64,000 nucleotides of DNA from Magnetococcales bacterium (GCA_015229115.1 JADGCH010000002.1:1-64000), one strand, 5' to 3'; shown: positions 39,648 through 49,186, counted from the first letter of the stretch. Program-made: numbers and translations. Notes: a model not told the origin generated them from the letters alone.

Positions 39648-40658
39648 TCATTCGATGGCGAAAAAGCGGCCAAAATCGACCGCTTCGAACATGCGCCGGA
39701 TGTTGGGGCTACAGTTGACGATCCTGATCCTGTCAACATCATCCGAGCCATTGTGCTGCTTCAGCAACAGCATGGTACCCAGGGCAGCCTTGCCAACAAA
39801 CAGGGTATCGCTGAAGTCGAGCCGGTAGTGGGTCTGTTTCGGCCGGTGCTGATAGAGGTTGAGGAATCCGTGTCGACAGTTATAGTCGAACTCCTCCGCC
39901 ATACGAACCACCACCACAGGCGTGCCATCCGCCAGCGTTTCGGCGCTGACCTGAAACTGGTGGGATGACTCTGACAACACCTCACGCTGGCGCGAGACGG
40001 TGATGGCAATGCCTGGCACATCCAGCAGGGCAATGCCGCGCAGCACCTCCTTGCTGCTGTTGATGATGCGGATATCCTCCTTATCGCCCTGGTTGTAATC
40101 GGCCAACTGCAACAGCATCGCCAGACCAGAGTGGGCCACAGACGAAACATTACCGAAATCGAGGATATATTGGCGTTTGGTCGGCTTGCCGGCAAAAATC
40201 TTCGAGAAATCCTCCAGAGAGTCGGCCGACAACTCACCCTTGAAGTGAACCACGGTCCGGGAGCCACGATCGTCGATCCATTTGATGCCATTACGGATGG
40301 AATGCTCCAGAGAGGAGAGCTGGCTCTGCTGTTCCAGCGACACCACAGCAATACCGACCTCGGTGATTCTGGAGACAATAGCCAGCTCGTCAATGACACT
40401 GCCATCCATTTGATAGATCTGCAGCTGTCCCTTCTGACCCACCTCAACAGCACAGGGAGAGGCAAAGACAATAAAGACCGAATCGCCGCTGATCTCGAGC
40501 GCATTGCCGCTGTATTGGTCAAACTTGGCCTTCAAACCACAGAACGCGCGCGACTTATGGCTTCTGCGATCCGACTCCTGACGTCGTTCGTCCGCCAGAA
40601 CCCGCTCACGGTTGCGCCGGTCCAGCTGTTCCCTGCGATCGTCGGATAATTCATTCAT
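39648..40658 (-). CDS. PilZ-like domain followed by two STAS domains
   Basis: PilZ-like GNALEISGDSVFIVFASPCAVEVGQKGQLQIYQMDG...EVGIAVVSLEQ; STAS1 YILDFGNVSSVAHSGLAMLLQLADYN; STAS2 YRLDFSDTLFVGKAALGTMLLLKQHN. Confidence 0.7.
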   Translation of the reverse strand: MNELSDDRREQLDRRNRERVLADERRQESDRRSHKSRAFCGLKAKFDQYSGNALEISGDSVFIVFASPCAVEVGQKGQLQIYQMDGSVIDELAIVSRITEVGIAVVSLEQQSQLSSLEHSIRNGIKWIDDRGSRTVVHFKGELSADSLEDFSKIFAGKPTKRQYILDFGNVSSVAHSGLAMLLQLADYNQGDKEDIRIINSSKEVLRGIALLDVPGIAITVSRQREVLSESSHQFQVSAETLADGTPVVVVRMAEEFDYNCRHGFLNLYQHRPKQTHYRLDFSDTLFVGKAALGTMLLLKQHNGSDDVDRIRIVNCSPNIRRMFEAVDFGRFFAIE

Positions 40659-40663
40659 AGAAT

Positions 40664-41071
40664 CTACTCCTCCTCAATTTCGATCACCCCGAGTGCCTGC
40701 AGCTTGTCGAGCAGGCTCTGGCGCGTGACAGGCTTGGTCAGATAATCGGTACATCCACCCTTGAAATAGGCCTGCATCGCCTGAACCGAAGAATCCATAC
40801 CGGTAACCATGATGATGACGGTTTCACGTGCATCCGGTGCCAGCCGCTTCTCGGCCGCACGCATCTTGCTCAACGCCTTCTGGCCATCCATCACCGGCAT
40901 CATGATATCAAGGAAGACGATGTCGTAGGGATCACCGTCTTCCAGATCGGCGACAAACAGATCCAGTGCGGCCTTGCCATCGCTGGCCATGTCGCACTGT
41001 CCCAGCGGCTTGAGAAAATCACGCATCAGCTTGCGGTTTTGCAATTCATCGTCTGCAATCAAAATCTTCAT
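40664..41071 (-). CDS. Single-domain response regulator
   Basis: MKILIADDELQNRKLMRDFLKPLG...DIVFLDIMMPVMDGQKAL...LTKPVTRQSLL. Confidence 0.92.
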   Translation of the reverse strand: MKILIADDELQNRKLMRDFLKPLGQCDMASDGKAALDLFVADLEDGDPYDIVFLDIMMPVMDGQKALSKMRAAEKRLAPDARETVIIMVTGMDSSVQAMQAYFKGGCTDYLTKPVTRQSLLDKLQALGVIEIEEE

Positions 41072-44000
41072 CGGTTGTTGCCTCCTCTGTCAGGAAATGG
41101 ACCACCTTGTTGACATAATTTTCCAGGTTAGGCACCATGGCCTGTGCCTCGTTCCAATCGGTCATTTCGGCATGACCAACCAGTCTCACGGTCTGGGTTG
41201 CGATGCGGGCGGCACCGATGGCAGCCGCCATCTTTCTCAGACCGACCCCAGCCCGTACCACTGCACCAACATCTTGATGATTCAACCCCTGCAACAGCGC
41301 CTGTAACTGCGCCAACGCCTCATCCAGGAAGTGGCGCTTGGAAGCTTGCAGGGTTGCTGCATCCACATCGACTGGCTTAAGGAGCACCGCCGGCCCCTCT
41401 CCCGCCCGGGCAACTGGTTTCAGCCAGGGTTCCATCACCACCAGCAACTGACTGGGCACATAAGGCTTGGCCAGAAACTGGTTGATACCCAGATCGAGAC
41501 AACGCTGCCGCTCATCCATCATGGTGGCAGCGGTCAGGGCAATGACCGGAATGGTACGGTTGGCCTCTCCTGCCTCACCCCGACGAATGTGTTGCGTGGC
41601 CTCAAAACCATCCATACCAGGCATCTGCAGATCCATCAGCACCAGATCGAAACGATGATCACGCAACAACCGCAGTGCCTCCTCACCACCGCTGGCCACC
41701 ATGGAACGATGACCAGCATGGTGCAGAATGGAGACAGCCAGTTTCTGGTTGCCGTCGACATCATCAACCACCAGCACGTGCAACGGTGTGCGGTTGTTGC
41801 GCCGGAAAGAGGCCAACAGAGACGAGGGTGCCGGTTCCTCCGCCGCTACCACACCCAACGTCTGGTTGAGCTTTTTCAGCAGCTGAAAACGCCGCACCGG
41901 TTTTTTCAGTGGTAGGGCCTGCGGCAGAAAAGCGGGACGCACCACATCCTTGAACACCACGTGGGACGATAACAGGATCACCGCCTGACCGCAACAACCA
42001 GCGTGCGGTTCGGTAGCCAACGAGGAGGACCAGTCGGCTCGTACCAGCTCTTCGTCGATCACCAGCGCATCGAAGGGGGTGCCCTGTAGGACAGCCTGAT
42101 CAAGCGCCGCCAGCAGCTCATCAGCGCTGGCCACAATCGTCAGATCGGCAGCCCAGCCAGTCAACATCTGTCCGACCACCAGCCGTCCGGTGGCGTTGCG
42201 ATCGGCCAGCAACAGCCGTCTGCCCTGCAACGTCGCTGCAGTTGCTGTCGGGCTGCCACGTCGGTCTCCGACGGCCTGGGATGGCTCTTTTTTGCCTTGC
42301 CGCACCGGAGCAATGCCGAAGCGGGCGGTAAAATGGAAGGTGCTGCCCCGCCCCTCACCGCTCTCGACCCAAATGGTGCCACCCATGCTCTGCACCAGAT
42401 GACGGCTGATGGTCAGTCCCAAGCCAGTACCGCCATATTTGCGCGTGGTCGAGCCATCGGCCTGGGTGAATTTTTCGAAGATCAGCGCCTGTTTATCGGC
42501 TGGGATACCGATGCCGGTATCGACCACGGCACAATGGATCAGTAAGGTGCCATCGGTGGCGGCCGCATCGGTGGCCGGTGCAACCCGTACCACCACTTCA
42601 CCCTGTTCGGTGAACTTGACGGCGTTGCTGGCCAGGTTGATGAGAATCTGTCCCAACCGCGATGGATCGCCGATCAGAGTCTCCGGCAGCTCCGGATCGA
42701 CCTGGCAGTAGAGCTGCAACCCCTTTTGGTGCGCCTTGACCGCTGCCGTTTCACAGGATTTCTCGACCTGACCGAGCAGATCGAAGGCGATCGACTCCAG
42801 CACCAGATGGCCGGCTTCAATCTTGGAAAGATCGAGAATGCTGTTGATGATATCGAGCAGCGCCAGCGAGGCGGAGTGCACAATGGTCAGATTGCCCTGC
42901 TGCTCCTCACGCGACTGGTCGCTATGGAGGATGAGATCGGTCATGCCGATGATAGCATTAAGCGGACTGCGGATCTCGTGGCTCATGCTGGCCAGAAATT
43001 CGCTCTTGGCGCGATTGGCCAGTTCGGCCCGATCACGCGATTGCTTCAGGGCCTGATACATGTGGCCTCGTTCCATCAGGGTGGCGAGCGAATGGCTGAT
43101 GTTGTCCATGGCGACATCGAACCCGGGCAGATGCTGGGCCTCCTGCAACAACACCAGCTCCAGCAGGCCACACACCTCACCCTGCAACACGATCGGCAGA
43201 CAGAAATGGGTATCATGACTGTCGCGACGGCAGAGACAATAACTATTCGGCAACTGGGCACAATTAAAGCTCTGGGGCGATTCTGGTAGATCAGAACGAT
43301 CGACACACAGGGGCCCTTTGCTCCCCAACGGACGCCAGAACAAGGTGCAGCCGGTAATCTCACGTGCCAGCCATGGCAAGGCGACGATCAGATCGACGGC
43401 CTCATGAATCACCTGCTCCAGCGAGCGGTCCTCAATGGGCAAACGCAACAGGGAGGTGACCAGCTGCTGGGTCTGCCACGAGCGGGTGGCACTCTCCTCC
43501 GAGGCACGAATGCGCAGCAGCTCGCTCTCCTTGTTGCGATGGGCCACCTCGGCCGTTGTCAGGGTATCGAGCAGTGCCTGTGACAGCTGTTCCCTCGTGG
43601 TGATGTCCTGGATGAAGGCCATGAGATGGACCGACCCACTCAGAACCGCTGAAGTCAGGCCAATGTCAACAGCGATGATCTGGCCTGAGGCATGTCGGGC
43701 AGTCGATTTCATCCGCCTGCGGACCGGATGGGTCACCAGATCGTTGCGAGTCAGAAGTGCGGCCAGTCCGCGTTGATGAGCGGCCAGATGTTCTGGTGGT
43801 ACGACAAAATCACCAACGTCATGGCCCAGCAATTCAGCCCTGCTATAACCAAACAACGCCTCGGCTGCCGGATTGAATTCGACCACCCGTCCATGGATAT
43901 CGGTCACCACAATGGCTTCCAGACTGTGCTCGACAATGGCACGCACAAAGGCGGCCTGCTCATCAAGGGCACGGACAACGGCCCCAACCCGCTGCGCCGA

Positions 44001-44324
44001 TCGACCCTGTTTGGCTGGATGACTGACAAAGGTGGCCTGATGGCACAGAGACTGACTCACCGTGCGCAACGCGCTGGGATCGGCCAGAGAGACCACGGCA
44101 ATACCGGTTGACTCAACCCGTACCACCACAGCCTGTTCCTCAACCGTGCCCCCATGGAGCTCCAGTCGCAACGTTCCCTGCTGCCCAACCCGAACGGCAC
44201 AAGGTGTTTGCAGCGCGATAAAAACGGCATTTTCAGCCATATCGAGGGCATGGCCACTGCATGCACCAAAGGCCAGCGGCACACTCAGTTGCAAACGTTG
44301 CTGTTTTCTGCGATTAGCACTCAC
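41046..44324 (-). CDS. Hybrid histidine kinase: PilZ-like, PAS, GAF-like, HisKA, HATPase, REC-like, REC, His-less HPt-like
   Basis: N-term ANRRKQQRLQLSVPLAFGACSGHALDMAENAVFIALQTPCAVRVGQQG; H-box FLASMSHEIRSPLNAIIGMTDLI; REC DLVLMDLQMPGMDGFEA. Confidence 0.88.
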   Translation of the reverse strand: MSANRRKQQRLQLSVPLAFGACSGHALDMAENAVFIALQTPCAVRVGQQGTLRLELHGGTVEEQAVVVRVESTGIAVVSLADPSALRTVSQSLCHQATFVSHPAKQGRSAQRVGAVVRALDEQAAFVRAIVEHSLEAIVVTDIHGRVVEFNPAAEALFGYSRAELLGHDVGDFVVPPEHLAAHQRGLAALLTRNDLVTHPVRRRMKSTARHASGQIIAVDIGLTSAVLSGSVHLMAFIQDITTREQLSQALLDTLTTAEVAHRNKESELLRIRASEESATRSWQTQQLVTSLLRLPIEDRSLEQVIHEAVDLIVALPWLAREITGCTLFWRPLGSKGPLCVDRSDLPESPQSFNCAQLPNSYCLCRRDSHDTHFCLPIVLQGEVCGLLELVLLQEAQHLPGFDVAMDNISHSLATLMERGHMYQALKQSRDRAELANRAKSEFLASMSHEIRSPLNAIIGMTDLILHSDQSREEQQGNLTIVHSASLALLDIINSILDLSKIEAGHLVLESIAFDLLGQVEKSCETAAVKAHQKGLQLYCQVDPELPETLIGDPSRLGQILINLASNAVKFTEQGEVVVRVAPATDAAATDGTLLIHCAVVDTGIGIPADKQALIFEKFTQADGSTTRKYGGTGLGLTISRHLVQSMGGTIWVESGEGRGSTFHFTARFGIAPVRQGKKEPSQAVGDRRGSPTATAATLQGRRLLLADRNATGRLVVGQMLTGWAADLTIVASADELLAALDQAVLQGTPFDALVIDEELVRADWSSSLATEPHAGCCGQAVILLSSHVVFKDVVRPAFLPQALPLKKPVRRFQLLKKLNQTLGVVAAEEPAPSSLLASFRRNNRTPLHVLVVDDVDGNQKLAVSILHHAGHRSMVASGGEEALRLLRDHRFDLVLMDLQMPGMDGFEATQHIRRGEAGEANRTIPVIALTAATMMDERQRCLDLGINQFLAKPYVPSQLLVVMEPWLKPVARAGEGPAVLLKPVDVDAATLQASKRHFLDEALAQLQALLQGLNHQDVGAVVRAGVGLRKMAAAIGAARIATQTVRLVGHAEMTDWNEAQAMVPNLENYVNKVVHFLTEEATTDEDFDCRR

Positions 44325-44356
44325 ACCTGTTGTTGCTCCTGGTTATCCCATCAAGA

Positions 44357-44468
44357 GGCCCCCTCACCCCCCAACCCCCTCTCCCACAGGGTGGAGAGGG
44401 GGAGTATCGGAACTAGCCTCTTCACCCTCTCCCCTTGCGGGAGAGAGCAGGGTGAGGGTGCGGTCAAG
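44357..44468. repeat. REP-like intergenic palindromic element (CCCCCTCTCCCACAGGGTGGAGAGGGGG plus CTCTCCCCTTGCGGGAGAG)
   Basis: Two adjacent GC-rich hairpins of the widespread CCCTCACCCCNNCCCTCTCCC type, in an intergenic region. Confidence 0.7.
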
Positions 44469-44523
44469 CCCACGTCGTGATAGTATACCACCCTTTTATA
44501 CCACAGAACACGGTATTACTGTC

Positions 44524-44551
44524 TTGACTTTACTACCCTGATTGGTATATC
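44524..44551 (+). promoter_or_regulatory. Candidate promoter TTGACT-N16-TATATC for the cytochrome/cyclase operon
   Basis: Read directly; 59 bp upstream of the NapC-like CDS. Confidence 0.4.
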
Positions 44552-44609
44552 CATCAAGGTCATCGGGGTCTCTGTCAGTCACTGCAATCCGGATCAAGGG
44601 AGTACCTTC

Positions 44610-45215
44610 ATGACATCCAAAATAAGCCAGTCGCGCTTGTGGCTGATTTTTGCGGGCGGCATGGCTGCCGGATCGATTCTGTTAGCTGGATTCCACTTCA
44701 CCCTGATGGATGGCTTTACCAACAGCCTGGAAATGTGCATCTCCTGCCACGAGATGGATGGCGTCTACAAGGAATACCAAAAGAGTGCGCACTACCAGAA
44801 CCGGTCGGGGGTGCGCGTCGTCTGCTCCAGCTGTCATATACCCCACGGCAAGGGAGTGGTCGACTATGTCGACAAGCTGATGGACAAGGTGATCGTGGGT
44901 GGACGCCATCTCTATCATCATGTCATCGGCACTTACCCCGATGAAGCGTCCTTTGCCAAAAACCGCTACCGGCTAGCCCAGAGTGTGCTGGAGAACATGC
45001 GTCAGCGCGACTCGAAGGAGTGCCGCCAGTGTCACAGCTACCAGGCGATGCAGCTGTCAGCCCAGGAGCGTGCTGCGGCCAGCAAACATGACAAGATGAT
45101 GAAAGACAGCACCAAAACCTGTGTTGACTGCCACACCGGTTTTGTCCACGAGGAACAACAGGAACCGGCTGCGGTCGTCGATAACCCAAAGGGCGATAAC
45201 CAGAAAGGAAACTGA
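44610..45215 (+). CDS. NapC/NirT-type tetraheme cytochrome c
   Basis: N-terminal TM anchor and four CxxCH: CISCH, CSSCH, CRQCH, CVDCH. Confidence 0.93.
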   Translation: MTSKISQSRLWLIFAGGMAAGSILLAGFHFTLMDGFTNSLEMCISCHEMDGVYKEYQKSAHYQNRSGVRVVCSSCHIPHGKGVVDYVDKLMDKVIVGGRHLYHHVIGTYPDEASFAKNRYRLAQSVLENMRQRDSKECRQCHSYQAMQLSAQERAAASKHDKMMKDSTKTCVDCHTGFVHEEQQEPAAVVDNPKGDNQKGN

Positions 45216-45221
45216 CCTACC

Positions 45222-45746
45222 ATGCTACCCCTATTTCACGGTCGCAAGATTTTGACGAGCTATCTGTCTCGGCTATCACTGGTGGCTCTGTTACTGGTTC
45301 CAGTAGCATCGGCCCAAGCCGAATCACCGGAAAAAACACGCTATATCGAGTCGGTCATCGCTCTGCTCAACTTGCATGCCGATGCCATCCGTCAGCTGGC
45401 CAGCCACAATTTCCGCTATAGCCAAAATTTGGCCCGTCATGCCAGCGCCCTGCACGACACCTTTGGACTGGTAGGTCCAATGGATTGGCATGCTGCCGAA
45501 GCGGTGACGCTGCAGAAGATTAGCAAGGATCAGCCCGGTTTGACGGCTGGCCAGTTTGAAAAGATGGCGTCTCAATGCCAGAAATCGATGAAAACGCTTC
45601 ATCGGGCCGCCCTGCAGCGGATCGAAAAGGGAGGGGACGCCGCGCCGGTCATCAAGGCACTGGACACGATGCAACAGCAATGCAACGACTGTCACCATCT
45701 GCTGGGAGGGACGGTACCGGAGGTGTGGCATCGGTCTGGCCAGTAA
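45222..45746 (+). CDS. Cytochrome c'/c556-like (class II) cytochrome
   Basis: Signal peptide, helical bundle, C-terminal CNDCH haem motif. Confidence 0.8.
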   Translation: MLPLFHGRKILTSYLSRLSLVALLLVPVASAQAESPEKTRYIESVIALLNLHADAIRQLASHNFRYSQNLARHASALHDTFGLVGPMDWHAAEAVTLQKISKDQPGLTAGQFEKMASQCQKSMKTLHRAALQRIEKGGDAAPVIKALDTMQQQCNDCHHLLGGTVPEVWHRSGQ

Positions 45747-45767
45747 GGGCCTCTGAAGTCCCGCTGC

Positions 45768-47435
45768 ATGGACAACCGCATCCGCCTGATCAGTGGTCTG
45801 GTACTGGCCCTGTTTATCACCAGTCATCTGGTCAATCATGCCCTCGGCATCGTTTCGATCGAACTGCAGGACTGGGCTGCGCCGTGGTTAAGCGAGCCAT
45901 GGAACCACCTACCTTTGATGGTCCTGTTTCTGACCGCTCTGCTGCTGCATCCACTGCTGGCCCTATCAACGCTGCAGCGCCGTCATCACCTGCGCTTACC
46001 CAACTGGCAGAGGCTGCAAATCTGGCTCGGCCTGCTGATCCTGCCACTGCTTGCGCCCCATCTGGTCAAGGCCATGATGTTGGAACACCAATATCATGTC
46101 GAAGTCAACTATGCCCTGGTTCAGTTCAGTTTGTGGGTGGTCAACGCCAATGATGGAGCGGTACAGCTGCTGCTGTTGCTGGTGGTCTGGACCCACGGCA
46201 CCATCGGAGTCTGGTCCCTGATTCGGCTGAAACCCTGGTACCAACGCTGGAGCAAGGGGCTGATCCCGCTGGCATGGATCATCCCGACGCTGGCCTTGGC
46301 AGGCCATACCGCTTCTGGCATGCAGACCTACCGGATGGCTGCCACGGATGCCGACCTGTTCAGCAAGCTGTCCAAGGCAACCGGTCTGGCCACCGAGATG
46401 CTGCCACCGGTGCTGCAGATGGCTGCCTGGTTTCAGTGGGGCTGCGTTGCCTTGGCCATCACGGCCCTGATGTTTCCGGTCATCCGGCAGCAGTTATCGC
46501 GCCGAACAGGCAACAGACCGCTGCTCCATTACAACGACCGTTATCATGTTCCGATCATCAAAGGGGCTACCCTACTGGAAACCCTGCAAGAGGCCCATAT
46601 CAACCACCCCAGCCTGTGTGGTGGGCGTGGTCGTTGTTCGACCTGCCGTGTGCGCGTCAGCGGTGGCAGCCATGGATCGTTGCCGGACCCGACAACGACA
46701 GAACGTCAGGTGCTAACCCAGATCGGTGCTCCTGACAATGTGCGCTTGGCCTGTCAGATGAGGGTTCGGTCTGAACTTACGGCCTGGTCCCTGCTGAAGA
46801 ATAGCGCTGGGCCGTCTGATGTGCTGGCACAGGTGGGACAGCGCCATGGTTGCGAACTCGACATAGCGGTCCTGTTTGCCGATCTGCGTGGCTTTACCGC
46901 TTTCTCGGAACAGCGCCTGCCGTTCGATGTGCTGTTTGTACTCAACAGCTATTTTCGTTTCATGGGAGAAGCGGTTGAATTGCAGGGCGGCCGTCTCGAC
47001 AAGTTCATCGGTGACGGGGTCATGGCGTTGTTCGGTCTCGATGGCAACACCGCTGAAGGGTGCCGCAATGCCCTGCGCGCCGCCAGGGCCATGGGTGATA
47101 ACCTGGAACAACTCAACGCCAGCCTGAAAGAAGCGTTGCACGAACCGCTGCGCATTGGCATTGGCATCCATGTTGGCCCAGTCATTGTAGGTGAAATGGG
47201 CCACGGTTCGGCACGACAACTGACCGCTATTGGCGATACCGTCAATACCGCCAGCCGACTGGAAAGCCTGACCAAATCACATCGTGCCCAGCTCATTGTC
47301 TCCGAAGCGGTCTTTGAACGGGCCAGAGTGGATCCGGCTCACTATCCATTGCATCAGCTTGATATTCGCGGCCGGGTCGAATCGATGCCGGCCCGGATCC
47401 TATCCACAGCAACCTCGCTCAGGACGGTGCTATGA
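45768..47435 (+). CDS. Membrane (SdhC/FrdC-like) - plant-type 2Fe-2S ferredoxin - class III adenylate/guanylate cyclase fusion
   Basis: TM region with conserved His (SHLVNHALG, VWTHGTIGVW); CGGRGRCSTC...RLACQ ferredoxin; cyclase LFADLRGFTAFSE, LDKFIGDGVMALFG, GDTVNTASRLE. Confidence 0.92.
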   Translation: MDNRIRLISGLVLALFITSHLVNHALGIVSIELQDWAAPWLSEPWNHLPLMVLFLTALLLHPLLALSTLQRRHHLRLPNWQRLQIWLGLLILPLLAPHLVKAMMLEHQYHVEVNYALVQFSLWVVNANDGAVQLLLLLVVWTHGTIGVWSLIRLKPWYQRWSKGLIPLAWIIPTLALAGHTASGMQTYRMAATDADLFSKLSKATGLATEMLPPVLQMAAWFQWGCVALAITALMFPVIRQQLSRRTGNRPLLHYNDRYHVPIIKGATLLETLQEAHINHPSLCGGRGRCSTCRVRVSGGSHGSLPDPTTTERQVLTQIGAPDNVRLACQMRVRSELTAWSLLKNSAGPSDVLAQVGQRHGCELDIAVLFADLRGFTAFSEQRLPFDVLFVLNSYFRFMGEAVELQGGRLDKFIGDGVMALFGLDGNTAEGCRNALRAARAMGDNLEQLNASLKEALHEPLRIGIGIHVGPVIVGEMGHGSARQLTAIGDTVNTASRLESLTKSHRAQLIVSEAVFERARVDPAHYPLHQLDIRGRVESMPARILSTATSLRTVL

Positions 47436-48736
47436 AGGGTATTGCGGTTTTGTCCTGCTTGATGATCGCCAGCCTCGTTCCGCTTATCACCCCTCTGCAC
47501 GCGGATGAGTCTGGGCGGTGGCATATCACCGGTTACGGCACGCTGGGCGTTAACCAGGACGATCATCACCCTAGGACATCTTTCATCCGCGATATCAGTC
47601 AACGTCCACAGGACTCTTTTACCACCAGCTCCTGGCTGACGGATGATGCCTGGCGCAGGGACACGCGCCTGGGATTGCAGGTGGGTTATCAGTTCACACC
47701 CACCCTCTCAGCTGTTAGCCAGCTGGTGTTGCGCGACCAGGTATCACCCCGATTGACCCATTTCATCGACTGGGGTTATGTCGCACTGACGCCCATACCC
47801 GACGTTGACGTCCGTCTTGGGCGTGTCGGTTTTGACGTCTTTCTGATGTCGGAACAACGCAATCTGGGCTATTCCTATCCGTGGGTGCGACCACCGGTTG
47901 AATTTTACGGCTGGGTACCGCTGTACTCCATTGATGGTGCCGACCTGGGGTACACCCTGCGCGATCAGGAAACACGCTGGCGGTTCAAGATACAGGGCGG
48001 CCGCAGTCCCGGTTTGGGTGTTCCCATCGATGACGATATCTTCTACGTTGCCAGCAACAAGATCATGACGGCTACCCTGACACGGGAATCGGGCCCTTGG
48101 CTGTTCAAGGCGGGTTACTCCCATGTGACCTTCAGCAAGGAAGCCGATCCTCTGGCACGGATGGGGTTGTTCGCTGGTCTCGATGAGGTCGCCCGTCTTG
48201 GCATCGATCCGATCAGTCGCGATGCTGACCAACTGCGCCGCCAAATGACCTGGAAAAATGCGCGTATGAATTACTTCACCATAGGCTCCACTTACGACGA
48301 TAACGACTGGTTGGCCCAGGCCGAACTGGGAGTCGTCGCTTCTTCGATCGATATGGCGATGAACAACACCATGGCCTACCTCGGTTTGGCCAGAAGGCTG
48401 GGGAACTGGACCCCTTATGCCATGGTCAGCGCTATCCGTCCCAACACCACAAGGTATTCCTCCATCCGTCCTTGGGGTGATGGCTTGCCTCAGGAATTAC
48501 AGGGCACATTAAACGGACTTCAAACCGGAGCCCAAGCCGCTGTTAACTCAACCCGTATCCACCAGGAAACCTTGACCTTGGGTCTGCGCTGGGATTTCAG
48601 CAGCCGGGCCGCCATTAAGTGGCAACTGGATACTACCCAGGTTCATCCTCATGGCTATTTGCTCCGGCCCAGTAACGATGTGGCCCAGGCTACCACGGTC
48701 CATCTCTTCTCCGTCAACCTGGATTTTATGTTCTAG
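47432..48736 (+). CDS. Outer-membrane beta-barrel/porin-like protein
   Basis: Signal peptide MKGIAVLSCLMIASLVPLITPLHA; alternating strand pattern; C-terminal ...SVNLDFMF ending in Phe. Confidence 0.75.
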   Translation: MKGIAVLSCLMIASLVPLITPLHADESGRWHITGYGTLGVNQDDHHPRTSFIRDISQRPQDSFTTSSWLTDDAWRRDTRLGLQVGYQFTPTLSAVSQLVLRDQVSPRLTHFIDWGYVALTPIPDVDVRLGRVGFDVFLMSEQRNLGYSYPWVRPPVEFYGWVPLYSIDGADLGYTLRDQETRWRFKIQGGRSPGLGVPIDDDIFYVASNKIMTATLTRESGPWLFKAGYSHVTFSKEADPLARMGLFAGLDEVARLGIDPISRDADQLRRQMTWKNARMNYFTIGSTYDDNDWLAQAELGVVASSIDMAMNNTMAYLGLARRLGNWTPYAMVSAIRPNTTRYSSIRPWGDGLPQELQGTLNGLQTGAQAAVNSTRIHQETLTLGLRWDFSSRAAIKWQLDTTQVHPHGYLLRPSNDVAQATTVHLFSVNLDFMF

Positions 48737-48739
48737 ACC

Positions 48740-49186
48740 ATGAAGATCGATAAAATCCACCCCTACCCACTGCTATGGGCCCTGTTGTGGCAGCTGTTGC
48801 CCTGTTGTCCTGCCCAAGCTGACAACATGGTCGTGATCGTCCATCCGGCCAATCCCATCACCAGCCTCAGTCCAGCCCAGGTGTCCGATCTGTATCTGGG
48901 GCGTATCCGCATCTTTCCCAACGGCCAATATGCCCAGGTGATCGACTGGTCGCGTGACAGTCCAGAACGGCAGTATTTTTTTCAACGGATCAACGGCATG
49001 TCCCTCAACCAGGTCAATACCTACTGGGCACGCCTGACGTTTACCGGGCGGGTCTTGCCACCGCAATCGGTGGGCAACAGCCACGAAGTGCTGAAGGTCA
49101 TTATGGACAATGAGACGGCCATTGGTTACATCAACAGTTCAGAGGTGACCCCTGCGGTACGCGAGGTGCTGAGGCTACATGAGTGA
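48740..49186 (+). CDS. Periplasmic phosphate-ABC-type substrate-binding protein (PBP-like)
   Basis: VVIVHPANPITSLSPAQVSDLYLGRIRIFPNGQYAQVIDWSRDSPERQYFFQRINGMSLNQVNTYWARLTFTG...VMDNETAIGYIN. Confidence 0.8.
   Translation: MKIDKIHPYPLLWALLWQLLPCCPAQADNMVVIVHPANPITSLSPAQVSDLYLGRIRIFPNGQYAQVIDWSRDSPERQYFFQRINGMSLNQVNTYWARLTFTGRVLPPQSVGNSHEVLKVIMDNETAIGYINSSEVTPAVREVLRLHE

Noticed and set aside
44357-44468. Intrinsic terminator or CRISPR repeat in the CCCTCACCCC element
   Set aside because: No spacer periodicity and no U-tract after the hairpins; pattern fits REP-like repeats.
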